From Hyposmocoma kahamanoa (lineage: Eukaryota > Arthropoda > Insecta > Lepidoptera > Cosmopterigidae): a stretch of DNA of 64,000 nucleotides. The notes under the pieces were generated by a model. The model had not been told where the DNA came from. It ran no database searches and saw nothing but the letters and a program-made list of their open reading frames with translations. A program made the position numbers and the translations under genes. The stretch covers positions 10,138,855-10,202,854 of the forward strand of contig NW_020653945.1 in assembly GCF_003589595.1 (NCBI RefSeq), written 5' to 3'. Shown piece by piece: positions 1 to 11,450 of the stretch. Each line of letters begins with the position of its first letter. Position 1 is the first letter of the stretch.

Positions 1-119
1 AACGTACCTTAATGAGTGAAAATGTGAAAATTATTTTACTGCTATATTTATTAAGTATTTTACATAATTCCTATTTAAAAAAAAAATTCGTCGCAAGAGT
101 GGCATTTCATGTCATTTCA

Positions 120-358
120 AGGACGTGTCTTGATGGTCCGTCTTGATGGTCAATCTTGATGGTCAGTCTTGATGTTCAATCTTGAAGGTCAATCTCGATG
201 GTCAATATTGATGGTCCGTCTTTTTGATCCGTCTTGATGGTCAGTCTTGATGGCCAGTCTTGATGGTCAGTCTTAATAGTCCGTCTTGATGGTCCGTCTT
301 GATGGTGCGTATTGGTGGTCCGTCTTGATGGAGCATCGTGATAGACCATCGTGATGGC
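120..358. repeat. 13-bp minisatellite, about 18 units
   Basis: Tandem array whose consensus unit reads GTCTTGATGGTCC on the plus strand. Most units differ by one or two bases (GTCAATCTTGATG, GTCCGTATTGGTG), so the array is old and not freshly homogenised. The minus strand is open across it, but that frame only reflects the 13-bp periodicity and is not a gene. Confidence 0.9.
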
Positions 359-379
359 CAATTTAATATAATTATCTGT

Positions 380-712
380 AGACTCACCAACGCCCAATTA
401 TAGGGAATCACCACACTTATTAACGCAGAATCGCATTAAGCGAGTCAGAAAAAGCTTTATGTACATCAACGTAAGAGTGAAAAAGACATACTGCGTTTCG
501 CATCGGTTAATACGATCGCGGTTCGACACAGGTCGGTAACGAATCTGGCTTTCTGCCAATTGCCGATCGCGTCTGTACGCATGCCGACGACAGCTGATCC
601 TGGTTAGAAACAACTGCCGCGACGCGCGCGAATCGGCTTAATGCGACAAGTGTTCTTAAACACGTTTTAAGTTCGTACGTTTGGTGACTCCCTTACACAG
701 CGTCTTTTGCTC
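380..712. mobile_element. Non-autonomous DNA transposon (TIR family 1, copy 1)
   Basis: Imperfect inverted ends: GGGAATCACC near 403 and its complement GGTGACTCCC ending at 692. Inside lie sequences shared with a second copy at 51240-52192, including CTTATTAACGCAGAATCGC on the left and CGGCTTAATGCGACAAGTGT on the right. No transposase is visible. The superfamily is not assigned. Confidence 0.6.
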
Positions 713-1049
713 AATAATCAGAAATTGTTAACATTTCCCAAACACGTATGCAATGACTGATATCTATTTATAGTAAAACTAAGTTCACAACCCCTGCTAT
801 CGCTATTACCACTTAAGTTCTAAACTAGATTGCGAAAGTGCATCCCGGAGATGACACAGTCGCAGTGGCACAATACAAAGTTTAATGGAATCCTCTTTCC
901 AATATTCAATTTCGTAGGCGAGTGTTGACTAAGTGGCTTTTACGGTAGCTCTATATTTAATCCAATTCGCTGTCACATATAGGATATTGGTAATAAATTA
1001 TAAGAATTCATTTAGTCATAGTTTGATACAAAGGTCGAACAACACGAAG

Positions 1050-1125
1050 AAAAATTATTTCAATCTGAATGGATTCGAACCAGGGCCTGTTGTAATGCCA
1101 ACTATGTGTACTAGGTTTTCAAATA
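1050..1125 (-). repeat. tRNA-derived SINE head, fragment
   Basis: On the minus strand this contains GGTTCGAATCC, a perfect RNA polymerase III B box, followed by an A/T-rich stretch that resembles the SINE family whose better copy is at 48893-49040. It is too degraded to be a tRNA gene. Confidence 0.5.
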
Positions 1126-1287
1126 TGTAAACTTAACTATCGAATTTCCATTAAATTTTAATTTAAACCTTAGAAAGATAAGATCTAAACAAAAATCTTA
1201 CCGCAAACACGGTAGTTAAGTTTGAATGATTACAAATTTTCACTCAGGCCTCTGAACTACAGACCGAGTATATATCAGCTGTGGCTG

Positions 1288-1360
1288 TGTTGGTTTGGTA
1301 GAAAAAAACAAATATAGGCGACTTAGATCCGAAAAAATAGATTCATTTCCACTTTGTTAC
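1288..1360 (-). repeat. Dispersed repeat D (AAACAAACCAACG family), fragment
   Basis: Minus-strand match to a family recurring at 6937-7035, 8510-8620, 18260-18335, 22375-22500 and 25550-25640. The shared core reads GATCTAAATCGC, then TTTGTTTTTTC, then AAACAAACCAACGTTTCGG. No ends or coding capacity are visible, so its class is unknown. Confidence 0.5.
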
Positions 1361-1459
1361 ATTAGAAAGTGAGAAATGTGATTTACAGAATCTCCACTAG
1401 TACAAAGCCTGCAAACCAACAAAGGAAAATACTTATATACTTATTAACATCTAGATAGT

Positions 1460-2052
1460 CGAAAAAAAAGTCTGCCTGTATGTCGTGACGACAGATTGTC
1501 GTGCAGTTTTCAGTGTCGTGGCTTGTATATTTAAATGAAGTTGTTCACATATAGCACGACACGATTAACTGTGGTTCACGATTTGTGGTCAACGACAAAC
1601 TGTCATCACAGTGGGAACAGCTAGAACGACTGTCGTCGGGCGATAAAAAAGTCACGATAAAAACGTGACGACAGATTGTCGCCGCTCCTATAGTCGTCAT
1701 GTTTTATTTTATACGTCACGTTATATATTCTTTTCTTTGTTTGCTTCCTCTTCAGCATTTTGAAAACGTAACACATTATTAAAATTTCGTCTTCATCCAT
1801 TTCTAGCACACACACTACCGGCTTCCAAAAGAACATACAAGCGACTGCAGTGCATCAAATGGTTCTGTCGTGCAAACGCCAAAGAGGCTGTCGTGAAACA
1901 ATAAATTGTCGTCACGATCTAGTGGGAACAGCTAGTCACGACAGTCGTTCAATGATAAAAAATCGTCCACGAGAGATAGTCGTGATATGGGAACAGACAC
2001 AAGTCGTCCAACAATAATAAAACGTGACGACATAGTGGGAACGCGCCCTAAG
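1460..2052. mobile_element. Element with repeated CGTGACGACA motifs
   Basis: The motif CGTGACGACA and its variants or complement (TGTCGTCACG, CACGACAGTCG) occur many times on both strands. Phrases such as GTGGGAACAGCTAG are also repeated, near 1610 and 1922. The right end reads ATAGTGGGAACGCGCCCTA. Dense subterminal motif clusters of this kind are typical of non-autonomous DNA transposons, where they bind transposase. No transposase frame is present and the left end is unclear. Confidence 0.5.
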
Positions 2053-2399
2053 ATTTCCGCCTATTTCCCGCTAATGGAGGTATCACCTGTGTTCTTATTC
2101 AGTTTTTTTATTAAATTTAGTTGTACTTAACAGCTTTTTACAACTACTTTATTTTTAATTTATGTTTATACCTAAAAATCGCAGGACTTATTTATTTATT
2201 TCCAAATTGCAACTTATTTGGATAATAGCAAACTTAGTCACTACTTAATTGTTATTATTATTATGGTAACACAAAACCCATTAAGCTGCTTTGACAAATT
2301 CGTTCAATGAGCAACAGAATATATCCACGAAATTAGTGATAACATTAAGGTTACGCAATGTTCAGGTAAAGGCTTGCTTTTTAAACAAGTAACTGCATA

Positions 2400-3479
2400 G
2401 GGCGCACTATAAGTTTCCGGAACTGGCCACTTACATAAACAATATTTAAAAAGTAATTACAACATTTGAAAATGGAACTCTTTGACTGTTGAATACAGTT
2501 TGTTTCATCTGACTGTCACTTGTTTTTCCATTGTGATGGTTGTCTACATCACCATGGATTTAACTCGTGAAAATTTTCGTAGTAAGATTTTCTACGATTT
2601 TATGTGTTTCGGTTTCTAACTGCTTTTGACGATGAAGCACTATGCAATATGACTATTTGTAGCTGGTTTGCAGAATTCAAACGCGATCGTGTGAATCTCA
2701 GTGACGTATTTAGTGATGGTCGCCCGTCCGTTGCTGTGAACAACAAAAACATCGATGCTATGTGCCATATGATCAAAACAGACAGGCATGTGATTCGGGC
2801 ATCTTTAGGCATAGGCATGAGTCAAATACAATCAATACTACTCAAAATACTACAAAAACATTTGGATGTGAAAAAGCTGTGCTCTCAGTGGATCCCACAC
2901 AATTTGACTGAGGCTCAAAAAACGGATCGCGTCACTTGGTACAATGCCATGCTTACCAGATTCAACGAAGGGGCGTCAAATTTGGTGTGGGACATAGTAA
3001 CAGGTTATGAAACATGGATTTATTAGTTACGATCCCAAAACAAAGCAGCAATCGAGCGTATGGGTCTTTCGAGATGAGCCGAAACCAACCAAATGGCGCA
3101 TGTAGAAAGTGCCTCTAAGCGGATGATTGCTTCTTTTTTTAATAAAACTGGACACGTGGCTATTGTTGCTTTGGAGAATCGTTGTACCGTGAATAGTGAT
3201 TGGTACATGACATTTGTTCCTCTCTCACTCACACGGCCAGACAGACAAATCAATTTTTGGAGGTGAACAACGTTGGCCTTATGAGTTATCCCGCATACAG
3301 TCCCGACCTTGTGACTTTTATTTATTTTATTTATTAGGGATAGTGGCATAAATCTTTTCAAAATTGGTTCATTCGTGTGAAAAAGTGCATTAACGCTTAC
3401 AAAGAATATTTTGAGAAACAATAGCTGACCATTTATAGTATTTTTTTTCTTATTCATTCCGGAAACGTATAGTGCGCCC
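2400..3479 (+). mobile_element. Mariner element copy 1, internally deleted
   Basis: The inverted ends GGGCGCACTATAAGTTTCC (left, from 2400) and their complement ending GTGCGCCC at 3479 are the same as in the second copy at 41241-42584. A TA precedes the left end, but the right flank is AC, so the target duplication has decayed. At 1,080 bases it is about 260 bases shorter than copy 2; most of the loss lies in the C-terminal half of the transposase. Confidence 0.9.
2551..3300 (+). pseudogene. Mariner transposase relic
   Basis: Degraded D,D34D-type mariner transposase. A start codon near 2551 leads into a short N-terminal piece that is frameshifted. The longest intact stretch, 2604-3026 (140 residues), covers the DNA-binding half: a WFAEFKR helix-turn-helix region and the linker motif WIPHNLTEAQK. 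It ends at the first catalytic motif, which reads TGYETWIY where mariners have TGDETW, so the first catalytic Asp is Tyr. Downstream the sequence continues with FFNKTGHV-like coding remnants and stops, and the region of the second and third Asp is largely missing. It cannot encode an active enzyme. Confidence 0.85.
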
Positions 3480-4576
3480 ACGTGTAACGCGAACAAAGTA
3501 GGATGTCGCGGCCGCCACATGTATTGGTCCGGTACACACAGCTACACCAACTGCAACGCTGCTGAGTTGGATTCCCAGTCTCGCAATAGCATAACCACAT
3601 ACTTAGACAAACTTAAGTCCCTTCCAATTTGTAGTAACCCACCATGCCGAGCACAAACAAAGCAGGATACATTAATGGATAGAATAGGTAGGGGAGCGTG
3701 GGGGAATGGAAGCCTACTAAGGAAAATTGACAATAAAAGTCATAATTTATGCAATTTAAATTTTGAATGAACGTACGCTTCACATATCTGGGTACTAAAA
3801 AATCACAGAAAAAATATAAAACTAAAATAAAATGTTTGGAAACAGAAAAAATTGAAACATGTCATTTGCTCTCATTACCCCACAGTTCGGGAAATGGGAC
3901 CCGGTATGAATCCCGTATGTCAAATGGGAGCCATTATGTATAATCAGTCTGAAAAAAAATTAAAGTAATAAAATATATAAGTTAAAAAGTAATGAAAATA
4001 AACAAGAAAGTGTTAAAGGAATATCCAGTGAATATTGCGATGGGATAAGGAGAGCCAAATAGCTCTCATTACCCGCGTAACATCGAATTAAAAAAGGAAT
4101 AAAATAGTAAAAACATTTCTATTTTTATTGTGATTTCAAGCAAAACTTCTAAAAAATGATAGATATGGTGACATAGCTAGTGTAAATACAATGTAGTATC
4201 TATGCATTTTAATGCTTACCTGGAACGATGAAATTTAGTAAATGTTATAAGCGCGGAGCGAAAAACACACAGTCATCTCATACGACTAAACGCGGGGTTC
4301 TACGGGGGCGCCCACGGGACTCGAACCTTGTCGAACGTTAACGAGGACATAGGAGTGCCGTTTGCACAAATACGAGCATTGGGAAAGTCCAGTTTAACAC
4401 CGCTCTCATCACCCGCGGGCTCCCAATACAGTTTAAGAAGAGAAAACGAGTAAACTTGTTCTATATTCGCTCCAACATTAATTTATAAATTTGTTAAAGC
4501 TGATCCCACCTTACTTACTTCTGCTCTAAGCTATTTTCTAGATTGAAGTGTACTTCCACTGAAGAAGACCATGTTT
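3480..4576. other. Intergenic, no gene seen
   Basis: AT-rich sequence with no long open frame of coding character. Fragments such as CTCATTACCC near 3870, 4066 and 4403 recur, suggesting decayed repeats, but no boundaries can be set. Confidence 0.4.
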
Positions 4577-4845
4577 TTTATGATATCAAGCGACGGCACG
4601 AACAAGTTATGCATACCAGATGCAAGCGACACGCCTCTCCATGACAGTTGCAGTGCCACTCAGAGTTTCAAAGCACATACATAGATCGCTTATGCATGCG
4701 CCTGTAATTTCATCAGTATCCTTAGCTAGGTTCGCTTCAAAAGCAATAATACTCACACATATGCTTGGCGGCAGAAATAGATAAGCTGGCAGTACTTCCC
4801 TAGACGAATTTTTTCTGAAATACCTCTACTACTACTTCCGTGTGA
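4577..4845 (-). repeat. Dispersed repeat A, minus copy
   Basis: Copy of the commonest repeat of this window. In sense orientation it runs from a CAGTAGAGCTCCTTGTG-like 5' part through CTTGGCGGCAGAAAT (as complement), GTTGCAGTGCCACTC (as complement) and GTTCGTCCCGT, to an A-rich end. The A-rich 3' end points to a retroposed element, a SINE or a LINE tail. Other copies: 5810, 7884, 11205, 13608, 40848, 47190, 49257 and 60064. Confidence 0.7.
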
Positions 4846-5809
4846 CCAAAACTATAAAAAAGAAACTGTACAGTGTTGAATATATTCCACACATATTCTG
4901 TCCTTAAACATGTAATGAGAACATTTAAATAAATTATAAACATAAAACATTTGTAACTTTGTATACAACAGTCTATGTGGAGTCAGTTCTTGCCAAACAA
5001 AGAAAAGACAAATGATCAAGTACCATTAGCTCATGACCCCATTATCACAGGATTTCTTTGGAAAGCATTCTCTGCCTTGCTATTTCAATAACTTTAAATT
5101 AGAAGAGTTCTGTATAACATTAATTATACATAATATCTTAAATTTCATGATTTCATGATTTTCTACGATACTTTTTTTTTTATTTGATGCGGTACAACCA
5201 CATTCTCATGTGGTACAATTATAGATAACAGATTACAAATAATACTTAGAACTATGACATGACGTGATAAAATCAAATAGTCTTTGTTTCATAGGTAAGC
5301 AAAATATACTTAAAAACGTCACATTGATTACACTCATTCGTCAGGCAGATTCCCCCGAGAAGAATGAGCAAGAACCTGTAGGGGTTGCTCTTTGTAAATA
5401 TGCATTTGTGTCATGTCATTTATCATTTACAATATTTATTTCAAAGATCATAAGGTCATGACAACCTGCAAGAACTAAACCAGTCACTAGCCGGATTTTT
5501 GTCGTTCAAGTACGTAAAAGCTTTATAATTTGCATAAAGTTTTGATGCACTATATTCTTAAGCCTCGTGAATGGAAAATTAGAATATTAGACGAAATCTT
5601 ATTATAGAAGTATGTGGCCTAGTTTTAGCGAAAGTAAAAGAAGGGCATGGTCGTAGTGGGTCGATCGAAGAAGAAAAGGAAAGGAAAAGAAAAGGTTGTA
5701 ACAAAAATAATACAATGATATAAAAAGGTACAAACAATATTAAACATTCCCTACTAGTACTAACTATAAAGTCCAGGCACTTACCCCAAGAGGGTCTATA
5801 TAGGTATAT

Positions 5810-5968
5810 ATACAAGTCGTGCGCCTGGTGATATGTTACGCCTATCCATAACAGTTGCAGTGTCACTCGGAGCTTTAAATCGTAAAGATCTTAGGGGCAC
5901 TGTCACTGCCTCCGCCACCCTGATACATAAGTTGACAAGTCCCATGTGCCTGTAATTTCACCAACAAT
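5810..5968 (-). repeat. Dispersed repeat A, truncated minus copy
   Basis: Contains GTGCGCCTGGTGAT, CATAACAGTTGCAGTG and TTGACAAGTCCCATGTGCC in the order seen in the other minus copies. It ends at the CACCAAC segment, so the distal half is missing. Confidence 0.7.
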
Positions 5969-6936
5969 ATATAATTACTTAATTTATGATATCCAATGCT
6001 TTAAAAACAGTTAAATTATGTGAAGTTGAGTTTTACATGATGATTATCATTAATTGCCGCACTTCCGCTCGCTTCGAGAATTTTTATAGGAGTGACGGAA
6101 TTAACCAATGTAGGAATAGGGGAAGGAAAAGGAATTCGAGAACAATTCAAAATTTTAGTAAGTGGCCAGGAACCAGTAAAGAGGGTGATAAAGAGGTGGG
6201 TTAACGATGAAGGAGGTCAGCATCATCAAATGCGCATCACATTGCCTCGACTTCTTAAGTTTTTGTGATTGTTACACATAGGAGAGGAAACTATTTTTTC
6301 CACGAAAGAAAAAATTCCTATCAGAACCGATGTCGCCAAAGCTCACACGTTCTTAATTTTAAACACTACAAATTCTTGATATTGACGGGTCGTAGTTTCA
6401 AATTTAAAAGGAAATAACAAACTCTGGATTGTTAATATAATATAAATTTTACCCTGTTGGCATATCGTTGAAAGTTCATAACCATCAATACCTATTATTG
6501 CAAGTTACGATGATTTGATATTATATTGAAATTTCAATCAATCAATCAATGTGCTGCCATCTAGCGTTTAATTGATGAACGACGACGAATTAGAGTTATT
6601 GATTCAGTTCTCCAAAAAAGGAGCGACCATATTGCAAAGGTTATGGGCTTTACTTTCGTTTCTTGTAACAAAAAAATTATTTCGATAAACAGAAAATTGA
6701 AAATTTATTAAAATAAGACTGGTAATATTTTCGGTGCCGTTATCATTTTTGCACTCCAAAACAGCACAATAAGGCATTTTCTAAAATTTGCACGAAAGGA
6801 TGACACAACCATACCATACAAAACGAAAGCTCAGCGTTGGATGTTAACTAACCACTTCTACTGTATTTCAACAAATACAGTAGAAGAAAAAATAAGAATG
6901 AATACAGAACAATTTCTGTTATTTTTCTGATCTAAA
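5969..6936. other. Intergenic, no gene seen; one small perfect hairpin
   Basis: No frame with coding character. The only clear structure is a short inverted repeat at 6853-6884 (CTTCTACTGTATTT and its complement around a small loop). The stretch near 6270-6300 resembles the flank of repeat D. Confidence 0.4.
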
Positions 6937-7035
6937 TCGGGTATATTTGTTCTTTCAAACAAACCAACGTTTCGGGCCCTTGACTGGTCTCATGATCACG
7001 GCTGGCAATCGGCCAACATAGTTTCATTTCTTGTT
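6937..7035 (+). repeat. Dispersed repeat D copy
   Basis: Contains CAAACAAACCAACGTTTCGG followed by CATGATCACGGCTG, as in the copies at 18260 and 22375. Confidence 0.6.
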
Positions 7036-7883
7036 ATAATTCAATTATAATCATAAAAAAAACTTAAAACACAACATTTATATTAGGTAAATATTATAAT
7101 AAATAGAAAGTATTAAAGAAAACATATAATTTTTTGTTTAAATTAGAATACGTTCATTTAGAGTATCGCATTACATAAGTGTGTTATTCACAGATATCAT
7201 GTTGTTTATTGTGTTCTTGCTGTTGTCCTTTATTTCTATTAAGCAAACAACTTTGTAATATGTGAGTACACCCTCTATTGGGACTTCCTAACAACTCCTT
7301 AAGGGGAATACCGTTTAACGCACCACCACTTAACCCATCTTCATTGTACTTATTATCACACACATACAGAAACCGTTGTTCACTTAAAGGCATAATAAAC
7401 ATTTTAAATAAACTAATTTCAGAAACCTCTTACCATTATCAACGATAAACTTGAAGTACTATACTATTTAGCACGTATAACTTAAACTGTAGTAAAATTT
7501 GAAAGGAACAGTTACAAAGTTGGGCGTAGATTACGTGCGGCGAGGCGGAGTACGGACTTAAGCTCCCAGTCGTTAAAACTCCTTAACTACCTCTCCATAT
7601 TCAGGAGGACTGCCCCTGCCCTTCCTCTATTTAAATCTCCTACGAAATATGATCAGAGCCTTTCCCCTGCACATTTTTATACCTCTCAGTACCTGCACAT
7701 TTTTAAACTCGGTACATCTACCTTAAATTAAGGTTAGTTCCTGTGTCCACCTGCTGCTGTCTGCCGCTCCATCATCAGATGTTAGTCATCATCGGGAAGC
7801 AAACTACCTCGAGACCAATTCTCTGAGCCCAATGACGATAGTTATGCTGTAAGTAGTTGAAGAGGGAGTAGTCTACAGAGTAG
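7036..7883. other. Intergenic, no gene seen
   Basis: AT-rich to 7500, then a more GC-balanced block (7500-7860) with CCCCTGCACATTTTTA-like phrases repeated near 7664 and 7692. No usable open frame is present, and it is probably a decayed repeat. Confidence 0.35.
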
Positions 7884-8150
7884 TAGCAGTAGAGCTCCTT
7901 GTGAAAAAGTTCATCCAGGGTATTACTGCCACCTTATCTACTTCTACCGCCAAGTAGTAATGTCAGCATTACTGTGTTCCGGTTTTGAAGGGTAAGGGTG
8001 CTGGAGAAATTACAGGCTCAGGAGACTTGTCAACTTATGTCTCAGAGTGACGGGCGCAGTTGCAGTGTCCCTCCATTTTTTGCGATTTAAAGTTCTGAGT
8101 GACAATACAACTGTTGTGGACAGGCGTGTAGCTTCTTACCAAGGCGAAAA
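7884..8150 (+). repeat. Dispersed repeat A, plus copy
   Basis: Near-complete sense copy starting at AGCAGTAGAGCTCCTTGTG and running through TTACTGCCACCTTATC, AAGGGTAAGGGTGCTGG and CTTGTCAACTTATGTCTC to GGACAGGCGTGTAGC. It lacks the A-rich end. Confidence 0.75.
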
Positions 8151-8509
8151 GGCGCCAAAAACAATCACATTTAAATTTAGAATTTAAATATAAGACCAAA
8201 GTTAAAAAGACTATATAAAATATATACAACGCAGATTTGTAGGGATTGCTGCGATTCGCTATAGTAGTGTCATCGGATTTACATAGTATACCAAATTTCA
8301 ATCGATCAGCCAAGTGGCACTAAAATACTTACTAATTTTATTGCTAAGATCCCTACACTAACTGGAAAAATAGCTGAAGATTCATCAAACATAGCTAAAA
8401 ATCCATCCGATTAAATTAGCATTCATATAAAATAAAAAAACTGCTTTAAATTCAGTCCATACGTTTGGGTACGATGCCACATACAAACAGATTTGCGTCA
8501 GGAGTCAGT

Positions 8510-8620
8510 AAATATGTATATCCATATTTGTTTTTTCAAACAAACCAACGTTTCACATATCCCAATCAGTCAGCCGTGACCATGGGACCTGTAAAGGGTG
8601 TAAAACGTTGGTATGCACCA
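8510..8620 (+). repeat. Dispersed repeat D copy
   Basis: TTTTTTCAAACAAACCAACG followed by CAGTCAGCCGTGACCATGGG. The latter half also occurs at 25555 in the opposite order relative to the core, so the element probably has two such modules. Confidence 0.5.
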
Positions 8621-10104
8621 TTTATATTCGAAAAAAATTGTTTCATTTCCTATGTGTAACAATCGCGAAAACTTAAGAACTCGATACGTATATAACTAAT
8701 AAGGAACCTGGCCAAAATAAAAACCCACCTAACTTCAAATCCAATTTAAGGTTTGAAATGATTTAACTATGTTCCCTATACATCTTTATTTATCTCTGAA
8801 TCAGAAAAAGTACAATTTTTAATGCTTTCGTAATAATATATACTTTTCTGTAGCATTTTAGAAACCCTCGCTTTGGGCTTTATTAAACACCGTATGTCAT
8901 AAAAAGCCCACATAGTAAATTAGTAATTTGTCGCAATTATATGCATCATATACAAAAATATTTAAATTACTAAACTCCACATACAATTCAATCCTACAAA
9001 GCTGAATAGGAACTACAACAATCAGTATTTTACACAAAATTCTCGATCCCTCGAGCATAACAAAATAATCTTAACATTTGTTTCTGTCAACCAACATGAC
9101 AATTTTATAAAACTTTTAAGTAAAATATTAAAAGTAATCAACCATTCTGCCATTTTGGACAAAATTGTACCATATCAGAAACACTTTGGTAATAATGCAC
9201 GGTTACGGGTAATAAGGCACGGCTACGAGTAATAAGGATCCCCAATTAATTAGCACATATAAAAATAAACGTCAAACTTAACAAGCAAGTTTTATAGTTA
9301 TTATTATTTAAAAAAATTAAGATATTAAAATTTAAACTTATATTTTATAATAATCATCTGTAAAAAATAACCATTAATGTTACCCTCCTTACATAGGATT
9401 TAACATAATTTGTATGCACCTGAAATAATTTGAACATATGTAAATGAAATCATTATTTCATTGGTTTGGCAATTTTTTCCAAAATATTTTCATTTTAACT
9501 TTGTGTAATGATGCCCATGACGACCAATAAAGCCCAACGGTTTTTTTTTGCGTACTTTATTAAACGATACGAGGCTTGTAATACGATTGGATGTTTTTGC
9601 AAATAAAACAAAACCAAGTGCAAAAGCCATTTTGTTTATCACAATATTAAAATAATATTCTTTTAATATTAATTTCCAAGAAGAACCCAATAAATTAATT
9701 AGTACATATGTGCTACCTTTTTTCATAAAATGAAATAATCACAAAGAACAATATCTCTCAAGCGAAGATGGAGTTAATTTTCTAATAACATTAGATATGC
9801 TGTTATTTTACAGAATGAAATTATAATTGTTATAATAGCTGGTATATTCCTGCAAGGTAATATTTCCTTCGTAACCGTAAAAAAAAATCTTTGCAGATAA
9901 TTATAATTACCATAATATAATTATAATATAATTATTTGATTTAATCGAAGACTATACGAGAGTCTGAGGCATGCGTTTTGTGTTTCCAAATTTCATTACA
10001 GCAAGTTGTTTCTTGTTCGCATGTAAATTTTGTCTTGTTTTACGTTAAAAAACTCGTTTACATAGAATAATGGCTCCTCTGTCGGATTACGAGGCTCACT
10101 GAAA
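8621..10104. other. Intergenic, no gene seen
   Basis: AT-rich sequence. A short direct repeat of about 23 bases (GGTAATAAGGCACGGCTACG and a variant) sits at about 9190-9235. No open frame with coding character. Confidence 0.4.
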
Positions 10105-10133
10105 CCAATTTATCAGTGCAGCAATCTCGATGA

Positions 10134-10340
10134 GTGAACGCTGAGTTTTCCTCGGCTATTTTCTTCGCCGAGATAGTCTATTGTGAGGACGGCCAGACCG
10201 CCGCCGGCGCACCACCCCTAATTGATATCAATTACTCGCCATCTCTCAAAACCGCCCTATCTGAGACTACCAAGCGTCCAAGCTCCTTAGACATTTTCAA
10301 TTCCAAGAAATTCAAACATAAATTACTTTTTCTTCAGTAA
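10134..10340 (+). other. Short coding-like frame, unidentified
   Basis: A 68-codon frame with more coding-like composition than its surroundings (residues 19-60 are rich in A, P, S, T and K, and GC content is locally raised). No start context, splice site or domain can be recognised. It could be a relic of a transposon ORF or one exon of an unknown gene. Confidence 0.2.
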
Positions 10341-10734
10341 AAGTAATTCAAACAAATAGTCCTTAGCAATCAATTGAAGTACTTTCAATAATTCCTATGT
10401 AAATAAATTATAAGGTTTTCACCTCAGAAATTGACTCAATGTGCAATCGGGGTTGGCCAATCGAAAAAAAATGATTTCGTTCAAGAAGTTCAAAGCAAAT
10501 ATCGCTTGGTTAATCAAGAAATACGTCGAATTGATGTATATAAAAGGCGTGGTAGTCGTGGAAATCAAAATTGAAGATTTACAAAAGTAACTTGAACCAA
10601 TTTCTCAATTTTTACGACAGCCATACGATTCTCAATTTCTTTAAACTTTCATTCATAATATACAGGTAGGTATAGTTCACCTTCTCAGACTGGCTGTGGC
10701 CAGTCGTTTTCTTTAGGGGCTAAGGGTCGTATTC

Positions 10735-10887
10735 TAGAACTCTACTCAATGCTCAAGTCAGGATTGCAATGGAAACACAAACACAGGAAAAACGACCCTA
10801 ATGGCAGGTGCTTGAGTATGATTTCGAGTGCTTTAAACCATACTCAAATCCTGACTTGAGCATTGAGTAGAGTTCTAGAATACGACC
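10735..10887. mobile_element. Small MITE with 40-bp inverted ends
   Basis: GGTCGTATTCTAGAACTCTA begins at 10735 and its complement ends at 10887. The arms pair for about 40 bases (through GCTCAAGTCAGGATT) around a loop of about 70 bases. No coding capacity. Confidence 0.85.
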
Positions 10888-11204
10888 ATTAGAGTTGATT
10901 ATTAATCAGAAGGTAAATGTAACATAGATTTTATTTTATTGTTCCCGTTTTTTCTTTAAATAAAGAGAAACCCAAAAATTTGTATGTTTTCTGTGTAGTA
11001 CGCAAATTGCAACTTTTCATTCTCCTGAGCACAAAAGCAAAATATTGCAGGGAAAAGTGCAAGAAAAGTTTTTCGTAGTTTTATGTTACCACCAATTAGG
11101 AAATGAAATTGATAACCCAGATACAAAATAGAGTTATACAATTCTTATGAATAGATACGAACACATTATTTTTAGTTTCTAATTTTTTTTTTATAATACC
11201 AAGA

Positions 11205-11450
11205 ATCAGGACGAATAAGTTGTATGCCTGGTGATAAGCGACACAACTCTCCATAACAGTTGCAGTGCCACTCAGAGCTCACAAATCCACAAAGATCTGA
11301 GGGGCTGCGCCCGTCACCCTAAGACATAAGTTGACAAATCCCATGTACCTGTAATTTCACCAGCACCCTTACCCTTCACAGCAGAAATAGGTAAGTTGGC
11401 ATTATTTCCCTGGACGAACTGTTTCACAAAGAGCTCTACTGCTACTAAAA
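11205..11450 (-). repeat. Dispersed repeat A, minus copy
   Basis: Order of blocks is GACGAATAAGTTG, CATAACAGTTGCAGTGCCAC, CATAAGTTGACAAATCCC and GCAGAAATAGGTAAGTTGGC, ending at the GAGCTCTACTGCTACT terminus. Confidence 0.75.

Noticed and set aside
120..358. CRISPR-like array
   Set aside because: Units are contiguous 13-base repeats without spacers, in a eukaryotic genome.
176..397. 73-codon minus-strand frame with repeating residues
   Set aside because: It mirrors the 13-bp minisatellite and has no other coding sign.
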